Origin: Cryptomeria japonica
Taxonomy: Eukaryota > Streptophyta > Pinopsida > Cupressales > Cupressaceae
Reading direction: 5' to 3'
Length of the DNA: 64,000 bases
Assembly: GCF_030272615.1 (NCBI RefSeq)
Contig: NC_081415.1
Location: 264,773,925-264,837,924 of the forward strand
The first letter of the stretch is position 1; each line of letters starts with the position of its first letter. Below the pieces are notes generated by a model, which was given only the letters and a program-made list of their open reading frames with translations, was not told the origin of the DNA and did not search any database. This document shows positions 12,690 to 22,953 of the stretch, one piece after another. The position numbers were made by a program, and so were the translations under genes.

Positions 12690-13132
12690 AACTTTAAAAG
12701 AGTTCAGAATACTTGTGGGTATTCATCCCCACCGTGGTTTTTCCCATTTGGGTTTCCATGTCAAAAATATTGCGTCAAGTGGTGAATATTTTTGTGGTTA
12801 TGTTTACTATGGTTGAATTTCTTAACTGCTAAATCCACTTTGATATGTTATGTTAACAGACAACAATCTGAAATGAGGTTTTACTTATGTTAGTAAAGTA
12901 TTTGGTTGTTTGTGAGTTTCAAGTTGTTTTATTGTTAATCTGTTATAACAGTCAACCTGTTTAACTTGACAATAATATTGCATTTGTAGTTCAGTGGTTT
13001 AACTTGTCAGTTTAGAGTTTGCTTTGAGAGGTTGATTTTGAGATTGGTGAAATTTTATATCAGTTTTCTATCTACTAATTCACCCCCCCTCTCAGTAGTT
13101 AAATGAATCCTTATTCTTTCATCATACCATCA

Positions 13133-14290
13133 TGATCATCTGAATCATATCTGCAAGATCTCGATTGACCTCATTGCTTTCATCAACCCTGACATTTTCA
13201 CTCTCAACTATTTTCGTCAGTCTCTTATTATAACAATGGTAGGCATTTCTTTTGGTAGAATAAGCAAGAAATATTCCTTCATCACATCTAGCATCAAAAT
13301 TTCCTAGATCTTCATCCTTCTTGATTTAATATTTACTTCCAAAATTTTTGAAATATTTAACTGTAGGAGCATGACCAAACCATAATTCATAAGGAGTGTT
13401 ACTGGTATCACCTGTGATATGTACCCGGTTAAGAGTGTAAACATTAATTCTCACAACTTCTCTCCAATAGAGATGCAAAACATTCCCCTCCAACATCATT
13501 CTCTTGGTCATTTCTTGACTAGTTCTGTTCTTCCTTTCCACAACTCCATTTTATTGAGGGGTTCTCGGAGTAGACAACTATCTTCTTATCCCATTTTCTT
13601 CACAAAATGCATTAAACTCATAGAAAGTTAATTCACCACCTCTTTCGGATCTCATACACCTCAGCTTCAAACCTGTCTTTGTCTCAATCGTAGCCTTGAA
13701 AATCTAGAACTTTTCTAGAGCCTCAAAATTCTCCCTTAAGAAAGTAACCCACATCATCCTAAAATAATAATCAATCAACAACATGAAATTAGTATGCACA
13801 AGATCCAATAATCTACTTGAACAATGCTTCTTACTCCTTAAAGTAACTCTGGTTTGTTTCCCTAACCGACATTCCTTGCACATAGTGTTAGCAGGTTTCA
13901 TCAACCTATGAAGATCTCTCAAAGCCCAAGTAGAACTTATCTTAACAATGTTATCAAAATTCACATGACACATTTTTCTATACCACAACCAACGTTCATC
14001 AACCTGAGAAATCAAACATATTTTTCCATCACTATTTAAATGAAAGACATTACCTTTAGTCTTTGTAGCTGATGCAATCTCAATTCAAAAACTACCCAAA
14101 ATTGTACACTTGTCTTTCTTGAATTGAAGATCCTATCCCTTGTCAACCATCTGCCCAACACAAGAGATTATGCTTTAGACCTTCTACATACAAGACATCA
14201 TTAGTATTATGCTTATCATCAAGAGAAATGGATCCTCTATCATAGATTATGTTAGTCTCAAATTCTGATTTCCCTCTTATCCCCTGTAAG
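13133..14290 (-). pseudogene. Copia A protease-integrase half, decayed
   Basis: Read right to left. A protease-to-integrase linker (14010-14290) includes a GLKHNLL-like phrase near 14175. The integrase zinc-binding region follows at about 13850-13990 (MCHVNFDNIVK, then CKECRLGK). The integrase core follows with the HTN/DLVHT region near 13800 and RMMWVTFL near 13750. The C-terminal integrase segment is at 13326-13541 (NRTSQEM, NTPYELWFG). Stops separate the blocks, and the catalytic ERNN segment reads ERKN. The frame ends at 13133, where Copia B inserted. The N-terminal gag is missing beyond 14290. Confidence 0.85.
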
Positions 14291-15308
14291 AAAATGAATA
14301 ACTCTGTCTACATATGAAGAGATCAAGGAAAAGGAACTTTAGAGTAACATATAACAAGGTTTTGAAAACCTTCTACACTATGAAATTATCCAAAGTTTAG
14401 GCGGGTATACCTTTTTGTGAATACTTTCACACTTTTAAATGAGATCCATAGTAAACTAGTGTCAAAAACTAGTGGATTTCATCACCTCAACATGAACTGA
14501 AATATTTGAATAAAAACTTATATGCTTCTTTAGTATTGATTTTCAAGAAAATTAGAAAGAATCCCACAACAAATACCAGTGCCTTATCTAGGCCACAGAG
14601 TCACCTAAAATTAAGCAATAATTTTCAACAACTGAACATTCTAATACACCTCATCATCTCAGCTTTTGTGAACCTCATACATGCCTAACATATACATAGA
14701 TCCTTTCCCATTTAACTAAAATAACTCATCAGATTCATGGCAACAAACAATAGATTTGCTGATAGAAATATTCCTTGCACATTTAATCCCTCTCCTAGAG
14801 AAGAAAGCCAGAAATAATGTCTATTAGATCGCCTTACAATCCATGATCATTCAAACAACCATAGATTATTCAAATGAAACCAGCAAATTACATAATGCAC
14901 ACCAAAAGACAAAGAAATTTTAGGCCTGAAACTTTGATTTATATATTCATATTCATTCTTAAAAATATTACATCATCCAGAGTCATCTCCTTGAAACCAA
15001 AAAAACCTAAGTATATTTTCCAGAGTTTCATTACAAAATTCTTGTGATCCCTTTCTTACTAGTCCTGGTATCCATTTATAACATTATGGATGTGTACAAG
15101 CTTCAGACATTCCTAAGAAAGTTTGTTACAAACCGCGATACTCTCCAAGAAATAGTTACAAGTCTTTTTCAATATCAAAGGCCTCTTCTGTTTGTTGTTT
15201 CACTGCAACCTCTTCTATCTGCTCTGGAGTATCTTCTTCTTCTCTAATATATTTGTCCTTCTATTCCTGGAACACATCATCACTTGGCCAAGTAAAGCTA
15301 ATAATTTT
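14291..15308. other. Unassigned sequence downstream of X1
   Basis: About 1 kb lying 3' of the minus-strand X1 ORF and beyond the broken end of Copia A. I see no coding region, LTR end or repeat here. Short open frames (for example 14506-14688) look like chance. Confidence 0.5.
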
Positions 15309-18300
15309 CTATTTCATCCCTTCTATCCTTTTCCAAGTGACCCTTAACTGCCCAATTTTTGTTTCTATGAAACCATAATGTGATTTCACCTTTTCAATTT
15401 CTTCAATTGTCTGGACAAATAAGGATGTGTCATCAGTGTTAATGATTTCATTAACCCTTTGAGACAATTTGTGGTCCAGCTCTTCTAGCCATGGCTTCTC
15501 CTCTTTTAACTGAATTGGACCAACAAAACCCCTTGGAAATAATTCATATTTGTGCTTTGAATATTCTTTTCTATATAGTTGGGCTTTTCTTTTTACACCT
15601 GCCCTTTCCTCTGAGAGTATATTCATTTCTTTTATAAACTCACTAGTGGACCTAATATTGTCATCTTCCTCTGCATCTGCATGGGATGAACACATGATTT
15701 CTAATTCCTTACCTCTAGGCAACCACTTATTAAGGATTGGTTCCAGGGTGGTTTCATCCTATCTTAATTTGATCAGAATATTCAGGATTCTTTTCATAGA
15801 AATGTGCACAACAGAGGCCTTGACTGAATCAACAAACTTCAAAATTGTGGCTTTTACCTTTTCTTCATACTTGCTTGGAAACAAGGCTTGAGCTTGTTTC
15901 AACTTTTCGAACTCATGTTGGACAATTTTAGCTGACTGGAAACCAGAAGGCATAGGAGAAGGGGGATATTCTATAATGGGACTGGTAGGTGGAGGTCTTG
16001 CTGGAGAGGAGGCTATCATGAGAGTAGAAGATTCACCTGGATGGTGCTGACCTGCCAACTGACTCTGAAGTTTAGCAATAATACTATCCCTATTGGCTAT
16101 TCCCTCTTTGGCCTCATTATAAGCCTTTAAGATGCTTTCCAATTTTAATTGGAGATTAACTTTTTCTTTTGTTCCTCCTTTTTTGCTACTTCTACACTAA
16201 ACTTTGCAGTCTCCAAGACTGTTCTTGCAACTTCTACCACCCCTGTATCTTGGACTCTTTTTACAATCATGCCTCCTAGGAGACTAGAATCTGATACACC
16301 TTTCCTCCTTTTATTCTCATCCTTCTTCAGTGACCACATGACTAGAGTAGCATTATTCTTACTGAAGGTCACTCCTTCCATGGGTTTTGTTTCCTTCCTT
16401 ACTACTTCAAGGACCAGAGCATCAACTATATCCCATTCAGGGAGGATTAAAACACCAGCCTTAGACACCATCTCTCTTCCCTTCTTAGGAGTAATAGTCT
16501 TAAACTCTTCAATCATTTCTTTCTTTATCACTTCTTCCACCTGAGTTACATCTCTATGAGTTATTTCACTCTTCCTTTGCTCACATCTGGCTTTGAATTG
16601 TTCAATATTTTACTTCCACACAAATTGCATGAAAGCCCCTGTTGTAACAAAATTACTGTCAGATAGGAATTCCTCACTAGCTTGCTTAGCAGTAAGGTCT
16701 AACTCTTGGCCCTTTAGCTCACCATCAGTCAAGTTCATTTCAGCACTAGGTGGCTCTTCTGCTATCCCTTCTTGGGTCTCCTCATAGGTGTAGGCAATCT
16801 CACCAAGACTCCCTAACTGTAATAATTGTTCAGCCACCGCTTGCTCATCTCCTCTATGGATAGGGGACTGAGATGGAGAATATTGAGGTTCATTGGTTTC
16901 AACTTCCTTCCCCACTCTCTGCTTTTTAGGGGAATCTTGGATGTCAATGACATCTTCAATTGTTCTTTTCCCTCTTGAAGTGGAAGGCTCACCTATCGCA
17001 GGCATCATCACACTGTACTTTGATTTCTTATGCATCACATAGTCACCAGGTGGGATAGCCTTAGCAAAAGCAGGCTTAGCTAGGACCAGTTTAACCTTGT
17101 CAGGATCATTTTGCATTATAACCTCCCTTTTCTCTTTCAAGGTTTGCATGAGGTCTTCAAAATAAAGAATCAAGAATTTGACTTTCTCCTCAAAAGGGTT
17201 AAAGCTAGAAAGAGGGTCATAACTACTATCAAATTAATGAATAAATTCAAGAGCCCTTTTATATGCAACCCACTTCTCCTTCATCAGTTCCTGCTCTTCT
17301 AAATTGAATTCATTCCTAATCAAATCTTCACGGAACTGAAATTGGTGAGGCCTACCTTTACACACTGCCCTCTTTCTAAACATGTCGAAGAAAAATTCCT
17401 TAAGGTCTACACATCTTGAAAATGCATTTGACAACCTATATGGCTTAAAGAACTCTTCAAAATATTTCCAGCCACCTTTTGTGATTACAAAATGATGGGC
17501 CACAGTAATGGTTGGGAAGATGGTCCCTTTACCCCTATTTGTTAGCTCTGCCTCTTGTACACCTCCAATTTGCCTCAAGACCTCTGCAATCCCTATCTTC
17601 AATGGGACCTGATAGGGGAATAGATAGGGGGTACCTCTGAAACCATATACTCTTAAAATGGTAGAAACAGGGTACAAATACATATCTCCCCAATTGTGAA
17701 CAATTTTAATACCCTCAACAAACTCTTTAGGCCTAAGGAATTCCAAGAGAGCCTTAGGAATCCTAGGGTTTTCTACGCATAAAAGAATTCTAATTTTAGA
17801 TGCAAAGCATTTATCAAACTTTAGATAACTAGCATCTTCTCTATCCCAGGATAAAACAGTGCTCCAAAGTTGAACAAGCATCTCTTCCTTATCTTTTACC
17901 TTAACCAAATCCATTTCCTTAGCAAAATAGTCAGCACCCTTGAACAAGAACATATGCATTAAAAGGGAGTACCATCCAAACGGCCTGTCCACCTTACCAT
18001 TTTTTATCCCTACTAGCCCTGCATGAATTGCATTAATAAGGTATGGTGCATAATCAAATGTTATTGCCAGAGAGGGGTTTACAATTGGTGTAATCATCAA
18101 CATGTAATGGGTTGGCATGTTTTTCTCAGCATCTTCTCCAAAAATCTAACACAGTGTCCAATACATACCCTTAGCTCTTAGAGTAAATAGATTCAAGGAG
18201 AAAGGTTCCATTGTACTGGGGCCTGCAACTGTTAACCCTCCTATCTTAACAAAGAACTCTTTCAATGGGCCACCTCTAAGATGATCCCTTTGTGCATTAT

Positions 18301-18706
18301 AGGCCTGGGCTAATGACTCAAAGTCAATAGGCTCTAACAAATTTGAAGCCTCACTGAGCTTAAACACATTTCTGAATTCATCATCTTTAATTTCAATCAG
18401 GACTGATCCCTTCACATTCCTGATACATCTAGCTATAGGGTCATAATTCTGTTCAATCAGGGTCAACAAATCTATATCCATGAATACACCAGGGACCACA
18501 AGCTTCCCCACATCCAGTTCCCATATGCTATTCAAAGGGACGAGGGAATATATCTGACCAAAACCTACTTTGAACAGTCCTAAACCTGACATCCCTATTT
18601 CTGGATCCCTTAACCAATTACCTTTATCATATAGGCCATCCCCAATTCTTAGATGAGGGTTCCTTGGTACCAATTCTTTGGCCTTAGCCCCGTCATTGGT
18701 AGACAT
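15309..18706 (-). pseudogene. X1: large uncharacterised protein, broken by stops and one frameshift
   Basis: An intronless coding track of about 1,130 codons. One frame holds from ATG 18706 to about 16145 with stops at 18146 (TAG), 17234 (TAA) and 16610 (TAA). A frameshift near 16140 then leads into another frame (16142 to 15309) with one more stop near 15757. Residues 1-186 include the block YDPIARCIR (88-96), then a hydrophobic middle with SLLMHMFLFKG and GTPYLFPYQVPLKIG. A polar linker follows with a basic SPKKQR patch that could be a nuclear signal, then Lys/Glu-rich, coiled-coil-like regions. I recognise no gag, protease, RT, integrase, transposase or enzyme motif. X2 at 35290-39178 is a distant relative. 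It could be a retroelement accessory protein or a domesticated or captured host gene. Confidence 0.7.
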
Positions 18707-19128
18707 GGTTAACTGTTCTAAAAAATCATCACAAATATTTCTCTCCTAGTAATTCACTTTTCCTGTCAACTCCCTTCTTGGTGCCATCTTGATAATGCAA
18801 CTATATCAATTGAGACTTGTACAAACCTCTAATGAAACAATTCACAAAGCAATGATCGAATTCAGACTAGAAATAACAAGAAAAAGCACAAAAACCTTTT
18901 ATTCGCCTGAAGAAAAACCGCTCCGCACCAAATGCTTTGCAATAGACTTCATTGAAATGATGCTAACATTCAAGTTGATGTGGACTCTAATACAGAAAGT
19001 TGGCATTATTTTTTGGAAATTAACCCCGCATGCTTCAACCATCACCTCAGAATTGAATTCACAAATCGAATTAAAAAACGGGTTCCAACAGATCATAAAT
19101 TCTCTGAGTATTTCCTTTGTTTCATTGT
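18707..19128. other. Upstream flank of X1
   Basis: Sequence 5' of the X1 start (X1 reads leftwards). The open frames over it on both strands look like chance. It would contain the X1 5' leader or promoter if X1 was ever expressed on its own. I see no convincing TATA box. Confidence 0.4.
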
Positions 19129-20348
19129 TTCACTATTTCGCAGAGCTTAAAACCCTCACACTTGTCTTTCATGAAACAACGACAACCGCTGGATCATGGG
19201 AACTTGCACTACTTTTATTCCATTCGATCTTTTTGTGTTAGTGATGGGCCTACCTCCTTTTCGCTATTTCGCGAACCTTAAAGCTTGTGCAATTTTTCTT
19301 TGCAAAGCAACGCCGACCATTAGATCAAGATCTAACTGCCCGGTCTTTATCTCCAACAATGACCGTCAGTCTTATTAACTAATCGCGCATCACCTTGACT
19401 ACTAACAATTTTTACCATTTTGCAGAGACTAAGTTGCAGGCATCTTCGGGCTACGAAACAATGACAACCATTGGATCAACCATGAGATGAACATATTTTA
19501 ACATGCTTTAGACCTTTCAAGTGGGCCCTTTAACTTAGAGATCACTTGCTCTATCTCATCACCGGTTAACAAACGCCACGCGGCAGTCGACCATTTGGTC
19601 AGGAAGTTCCATCGGGTTCCATTCGAAAACCACCACGTGCTTTACTTCACTACTCTCCACATAACTGCCAGTTGAACCCAGGCGGACCCTCAACTATCCT
19701 TCAGAGCCACGTGCACTTGATAGGTCACCATTATACTCCATGGAATAGACCATCTGTCCTGCCATGTCATGCCTTCGTGTGATTGCCACCTCAGTAGTCT
19801 GGTCTCAGCCTTTCTATGAAATTTCTTCTTCGGCGAGCAGTCTATAGGTTTCATCGAAACGGTTGGGCCCACCACCTGAGAGCCATGTTATTGCTGGGTC
19901 TGCCACATGTCCGCCACCTGTTTGTTGGGTCTCATCCTTTTGGTGGAATTTCTTCTTCGGTGAGCGGTCTACAGGTCTCATCGAATAGGCATTTTCATCG
20001 AAACTGTCAGGCCCACCACCTTTTCGCTACTTCGTGAAAGGTAGACTACATGCATCTTCTTGCCACGAATCAACGCGAGTCGTTGATCCTTTTCTAAACT
20101 GATCATCCTTTAACCAATGAAGTTGCTCACCTCTGGGACCCGCCAAGTCTTTCGTTATTTCACAGAACTTATATCACATGCATCTTGAGCTAGCGAATCA
20201 ACATGGGCCGTTAGATTTAGAACAAGATGCAATCCTTTTATCTGATAGTCAATCCATCTGGTTGGGCCTGCTTAGCCTTTTCGCTACTTCACAAACATTA
20301 ATTTGCTAGCATCTTTGCCTAGCAAAACAACGACAATCGCTAGATCAA
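19129..20348. repeat. Diverged repeat field upstream of X1
   Basis: At least six related units of about 70 bp occur at 19129-19200, 19259-19332, 19410-19480, 20020-20090, 20150-20215 and 20278-20348. Each carries a TTTCGCTATTTCGCGAA-like phrase, then, in most, a GCATCTT phrase, then CGAAACAACGACAACCG followed by a TTGGATCA-like end. The spacing is irregular, about 65-540 bp. A second repeat pair (19798-19876 and 19926-20020) shares TTTCTTCTTCGG and GGGCCCACCACC. The sequence is more GC-rich than its surroundings. Confidence 0.75.
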
Positions 20349-20640
20349 CAATGAGTTGCACAATTATTAAGGGCCCCGACAAATATTAAATAGGATAAAG
20401 GTAAAGGTGCACAAATTTAAAAATATTAAGGGACCACCTAGGGAAATAACTAACGGGGGGGGACACTTTTCATGGTAGACCGACCCTTCTCTAAGTGGCA
20501 AAAGTAACGTAGAAATAGAACACAAGGGTTTTTCAAACATAGGAAGGGTTAGAACTCAAAAAACTTTAAACCCTCTTCTGACCCAAGACAATCAGAGGCA
20601 ACAAAGCCATACAAGACGCATTTTTTGCAGACTTCTAGCC
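20349..20640. other. Unassigned spacer
   Basis: Sequence between the repeat field and Copia D, with a short G run near 20453. I see no gene in it. Confidence 0.4.
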
Positions 20641-20689
20641 AACTATGGAACAAGGAAAATCCAATTTTAAATAGTGATAATAGATTATA

Positions 20690-21874
20690 CCAGCTTTATC
20701 ATCACCAAACTTCACAATGCCACCTTCATACTTTTCCAAACTCACAAACTTACTCTTATCACCTATCATATGGTGATATCATCCACTATTAGTCACCCAT
20801 TCATCTTTCTCTTCAACTTGTGCACCCAAAGCTCTTTCCACATTCATGCAGCTAGCAAAGTCAGTAGACATTGGATCATCTTCGTTGATAGGAATAAACA
20901 CCCATTCATTATCACTTGTACCTCCTTTATTAGATTCATTATCTATCACACCTTCATCAACAACATAATAATATCTCTTCTGAAATCTAGGTCTGTAAGG
21001 TTTTGACTTAGGAACTCATTTTTTACACCTTGAGGCAAAATGACCTATCTTATTGAAAGAAAAACATTTAAGAGGCAATTTGCCTTCATACTTATTGGCT
21101 CCTTTGGGTAATCTCTTAGCAATAGGGGCTTCAAGATCTTGCTCTTCATCTTCAATTTCCTTCCTCTCATTCTCATAACTGGACATCCCCCTTGAAGAAA
21201 TTTCTCCTGAATCATATCTTTGCTTATCTTTTCCAAAAATAGTAGCCTTGAATGTAGATTCTACCCTAGGAAGAGAATCACAAAATTCACTCATGTCAAA
21301 GGCTACAAGCTTACCAATCAACATGTCCCCGGTTACCTCTGTCACAGTTCTGATCTCCTCAATAGCATCAAATTTATGCTTGTAGGATGTAGGTAAAGAT
21401 CTAAGCCCTTTAGCAACAATGTCTCATTCTTCCAACTTCCCACCGACACATCTGATACTACACACAAGTTCATTCACCTTCTACATGTAAGAAGTGATGT
21501 CCTCCTCTTCACTCATCCTCAACATCTCATATGTTCCATTTAGGCTCTGTAACTTGGAAATCTTTACATAACTATCACCTTCATACAAGGTTTCCAACTT
21601 CTTCCAGATCTCATGAGCAGTTTGCAAGTCCATAACATTTGTCATCTCAGAGTCAGTCAAAGCACTCAACAATGCTTCCCTAGTCCTATATATTGTATTC
21701 AACACTTTTGATCCCATCCAGAGTTGAAGGACCATTCCCATGAATGGTATACTTGCTTTTACTAATATCCCAGTAAGGTTCACCAATGCATCTCGGATGA
21801 CACTCCATGCGATTCTTCCAAAGAGAGTAGTTGGTACCGTCAAATCTTAGACTGTCCTTATTGTAAGTTGCCAT
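20690..21874 (-). pseudogene. Copia D gag and protease fragment
   Basis: Gag of the UBN2 Copia type starts at ATG 21874 (MATYNKDSLRFDGTNY). It shifts frame near 21750 and continues to 21016 with a stop at 21481. The zinc knuckle at 21019-21065 reads CFSFNKIGHFASRC, so the second cysteine has become phenylalanine. Beyond a stop, the protease site at about 20761-20810 reads NSG, a stop, then YHHM in place of DSGCSHHM: the catalytic Asp and the following Cys are both lost. The copy is therefore dead, and its remaining pol is missing. Confidence 0.85.
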
Positions 21875-21915
21875 CCTAGATCACCTCGAGTGATTAAGCT
21901 TCTTCGAAGGAACCT

Positions 21916-21927
21916 GCTTTGATACCA
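21916..21927 (-). other. Primer-binding site of Copia D
   Basis: On the minus strand this reads TGGTATCAAAGC, one base from the initiator-Met tRNA-complementary TGGTATCAGAGC, two bases from the LTR end at 21930. Confidence 0.85.
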
Positions 21928-21929
21928 AT

Positions 21930-22953
21930 TGATGGAAATAGGGCAAACAATTGAGAGGGGGGGTGAATAAGTTGTCACAAAAATTCACACTACTTAAACT
22001 TATTCTCATATATGAAAATTAAACATAAAATCATAAATCAACAACACATCATAAACACACATAACAACAATATTTTTGTATGTGGAAAACCCTGTTAGGG
22101 GAAAAACCATGATGGGGATACACCGACAATATAGGTATGCTATGTTAGAAGTATTAAAATGGGGAATGCACATGCATTCTGACACACTTCCTAGAGCTCA
22201 CTGCTCAAAATAAAAAGGCTTACTTCCTGTACAAATAATCACATATCACTTCCAGAATTATGAACTAAGAAATAACATCTCCTTAATGCCTGCTTCAGTT
22301 CCATTGAAGCACACAACAAATTTCTTCTTCACACTTCTTCTTTGCCTTCAAAATATATATACATTTAACACACATACATACACACACTCATCCAAACACC
22401 ACACCTGAATACAAAGTTATTACAATTATTTATGCATGACATCAACCTTGGAGAAATAATCACGGTCCTCTCAACACTCACAACCTATTTACAAAAATAC
22501 AACCATACTCAAGACAATTTTACATGTGGACCAAGAAATATAGGTCAAGACATAGCACAAACCCAAATCTTTTGCCTCAAACATGTTATACCTCCAAGAA
22601 TTACGCCTCAAACATCTGCAACACATTACACACATCTGGTTGGTCAGGAACATGAAGAAAACTAATGTACTGAAGAAAAATATCAATTACAAGCTCAACG
22701 ATCAATGCAAACTACCAACACAAAAGGCACATGATATAGAGACATCCACAAGTATCAAGAATTGCCATAGAAACATCTGCACCAACACAAATTACTAGAA
22801 TCACCAGCATCTTCATATCGAACTTGAGGAGCACTAACTACAATGACTATCAACCTTGAAAAATCACTTGTGGATCTCCAAACCATGAACCACTTGAATT
22901 AAGGACACACAACAACATCCCAAACATACGTCCAAATCCACAGAACAAGAAAA
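21930..22953 (-). repeat. LTR of Copia D (partial)
   Basis: Begins TGATGGAAATAGGG on the plus strand, next to the primer-binding site. It contains the Copia block GGAAAAACC...GATGGGGATAC (about 22098-22125) shared in form with LTRs of B and E. The outer end is lost where Copia E starts at 22954. Confidence 0.75.

Larger units (their letters stand above)
1511..13132 (+). mobile_element. Ty1/Copia element B, complete structure, nested in A
   Basis: A full LTR retrotransposon. It has a 5' LTR (1511-2919), a primer-binding site (2922-2933), decayed gag-pol (2990-8105), a polypurine tract (8481-8490) and a 3' LTR starting at 8493 and ending at 13132. Both LTRs start TGT and end in CCATCA. The 3' LTR is interrupted by a 3.2-kb Gypsy-derived insert (9470-12689), and the integrase-RT linker is interrupted by a solo Gypsy LTR (5357-6410). 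Flanks TAATC and TGATC match at four of five bases, consistent with an old target duplication. Base changes between the LTRs and many stops show it is inactive. Confidence 0.93.
8493..13132 (+). repeat. 3' LTR of Copia B, interrupted
   Basis: The LTR reads from 8493 to 9469, is broken by foreign sequence 9470-12689, and resumes from 12690 to 13132, ending ACCATCA. The two halves join in register with the 5' LTR (the TCCTAATAGGG block, then CAGAATACTTGTGGG). The sequence AACTTTAAA occurs at both edges of the insert (9461-9469 and 12690-12698). Confidence 0.9.
1..14290 (-). mobile_element. Ty1/Copia element A, outermost and split in two
   Basis: This is a minus-strand Copia element in two pieces. 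Its protease/integrase half lies at 13133-14290 and its RT/RNase H half at 1-1510, with plus-strand Copia B (1511-13132) between them. Read on the minus strand, the right-hand piece breaks off just after the integrase domain and the left-hand piece resumes in the linker before RT, which is what one element cut by an insertion should look like. The cut is flanked by TAATC (1506-1510) and TGATC (13133-13137), an imperfect 5-bp target duplication. The left end runs out of the window. No LTR of this element is visible, and its gag end is lost near 14290. Confidence 0.85.
20641..22953 (-). mobile_element. Ty1/Copia element D, truncated
   Basis: Minus-strand Copia remnant with LTR (21930-22953, truncated on its right), a primer-binding site (21916-21927), gag, and the start of protease down to about 20690. 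Nothing of integrase or RT follows. Copia E abuts its LTR at 22954, so E probably inserted into or next to it. Confidence 0.82.

Noticed and set aside
9461-12698. 9-bp flanking repeat as evidence of a Mutator-like transposon
   Set aside because: The insert has no terminal inverted repeats, and both ends fall inside known Gypsy parts; kept only as an open question.
16149-16544. Plus-strand 131-codon open frame opposite X1
   Set aside because: It mirrors the X1 coding strand exactly and has the hydrophobic composition typical of the complement of a Lys/Glu-rich frame.
22432-22798. Short open frames within the Copia D LTR
   Set aside because: They lie in LTR sequence on both strands and show no conserved motif.
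22949-22953. GAAAA as target duplication of Copia E
   Set aside because: The other side of the array is deleted at 32137, so there is nothing to compare it with.
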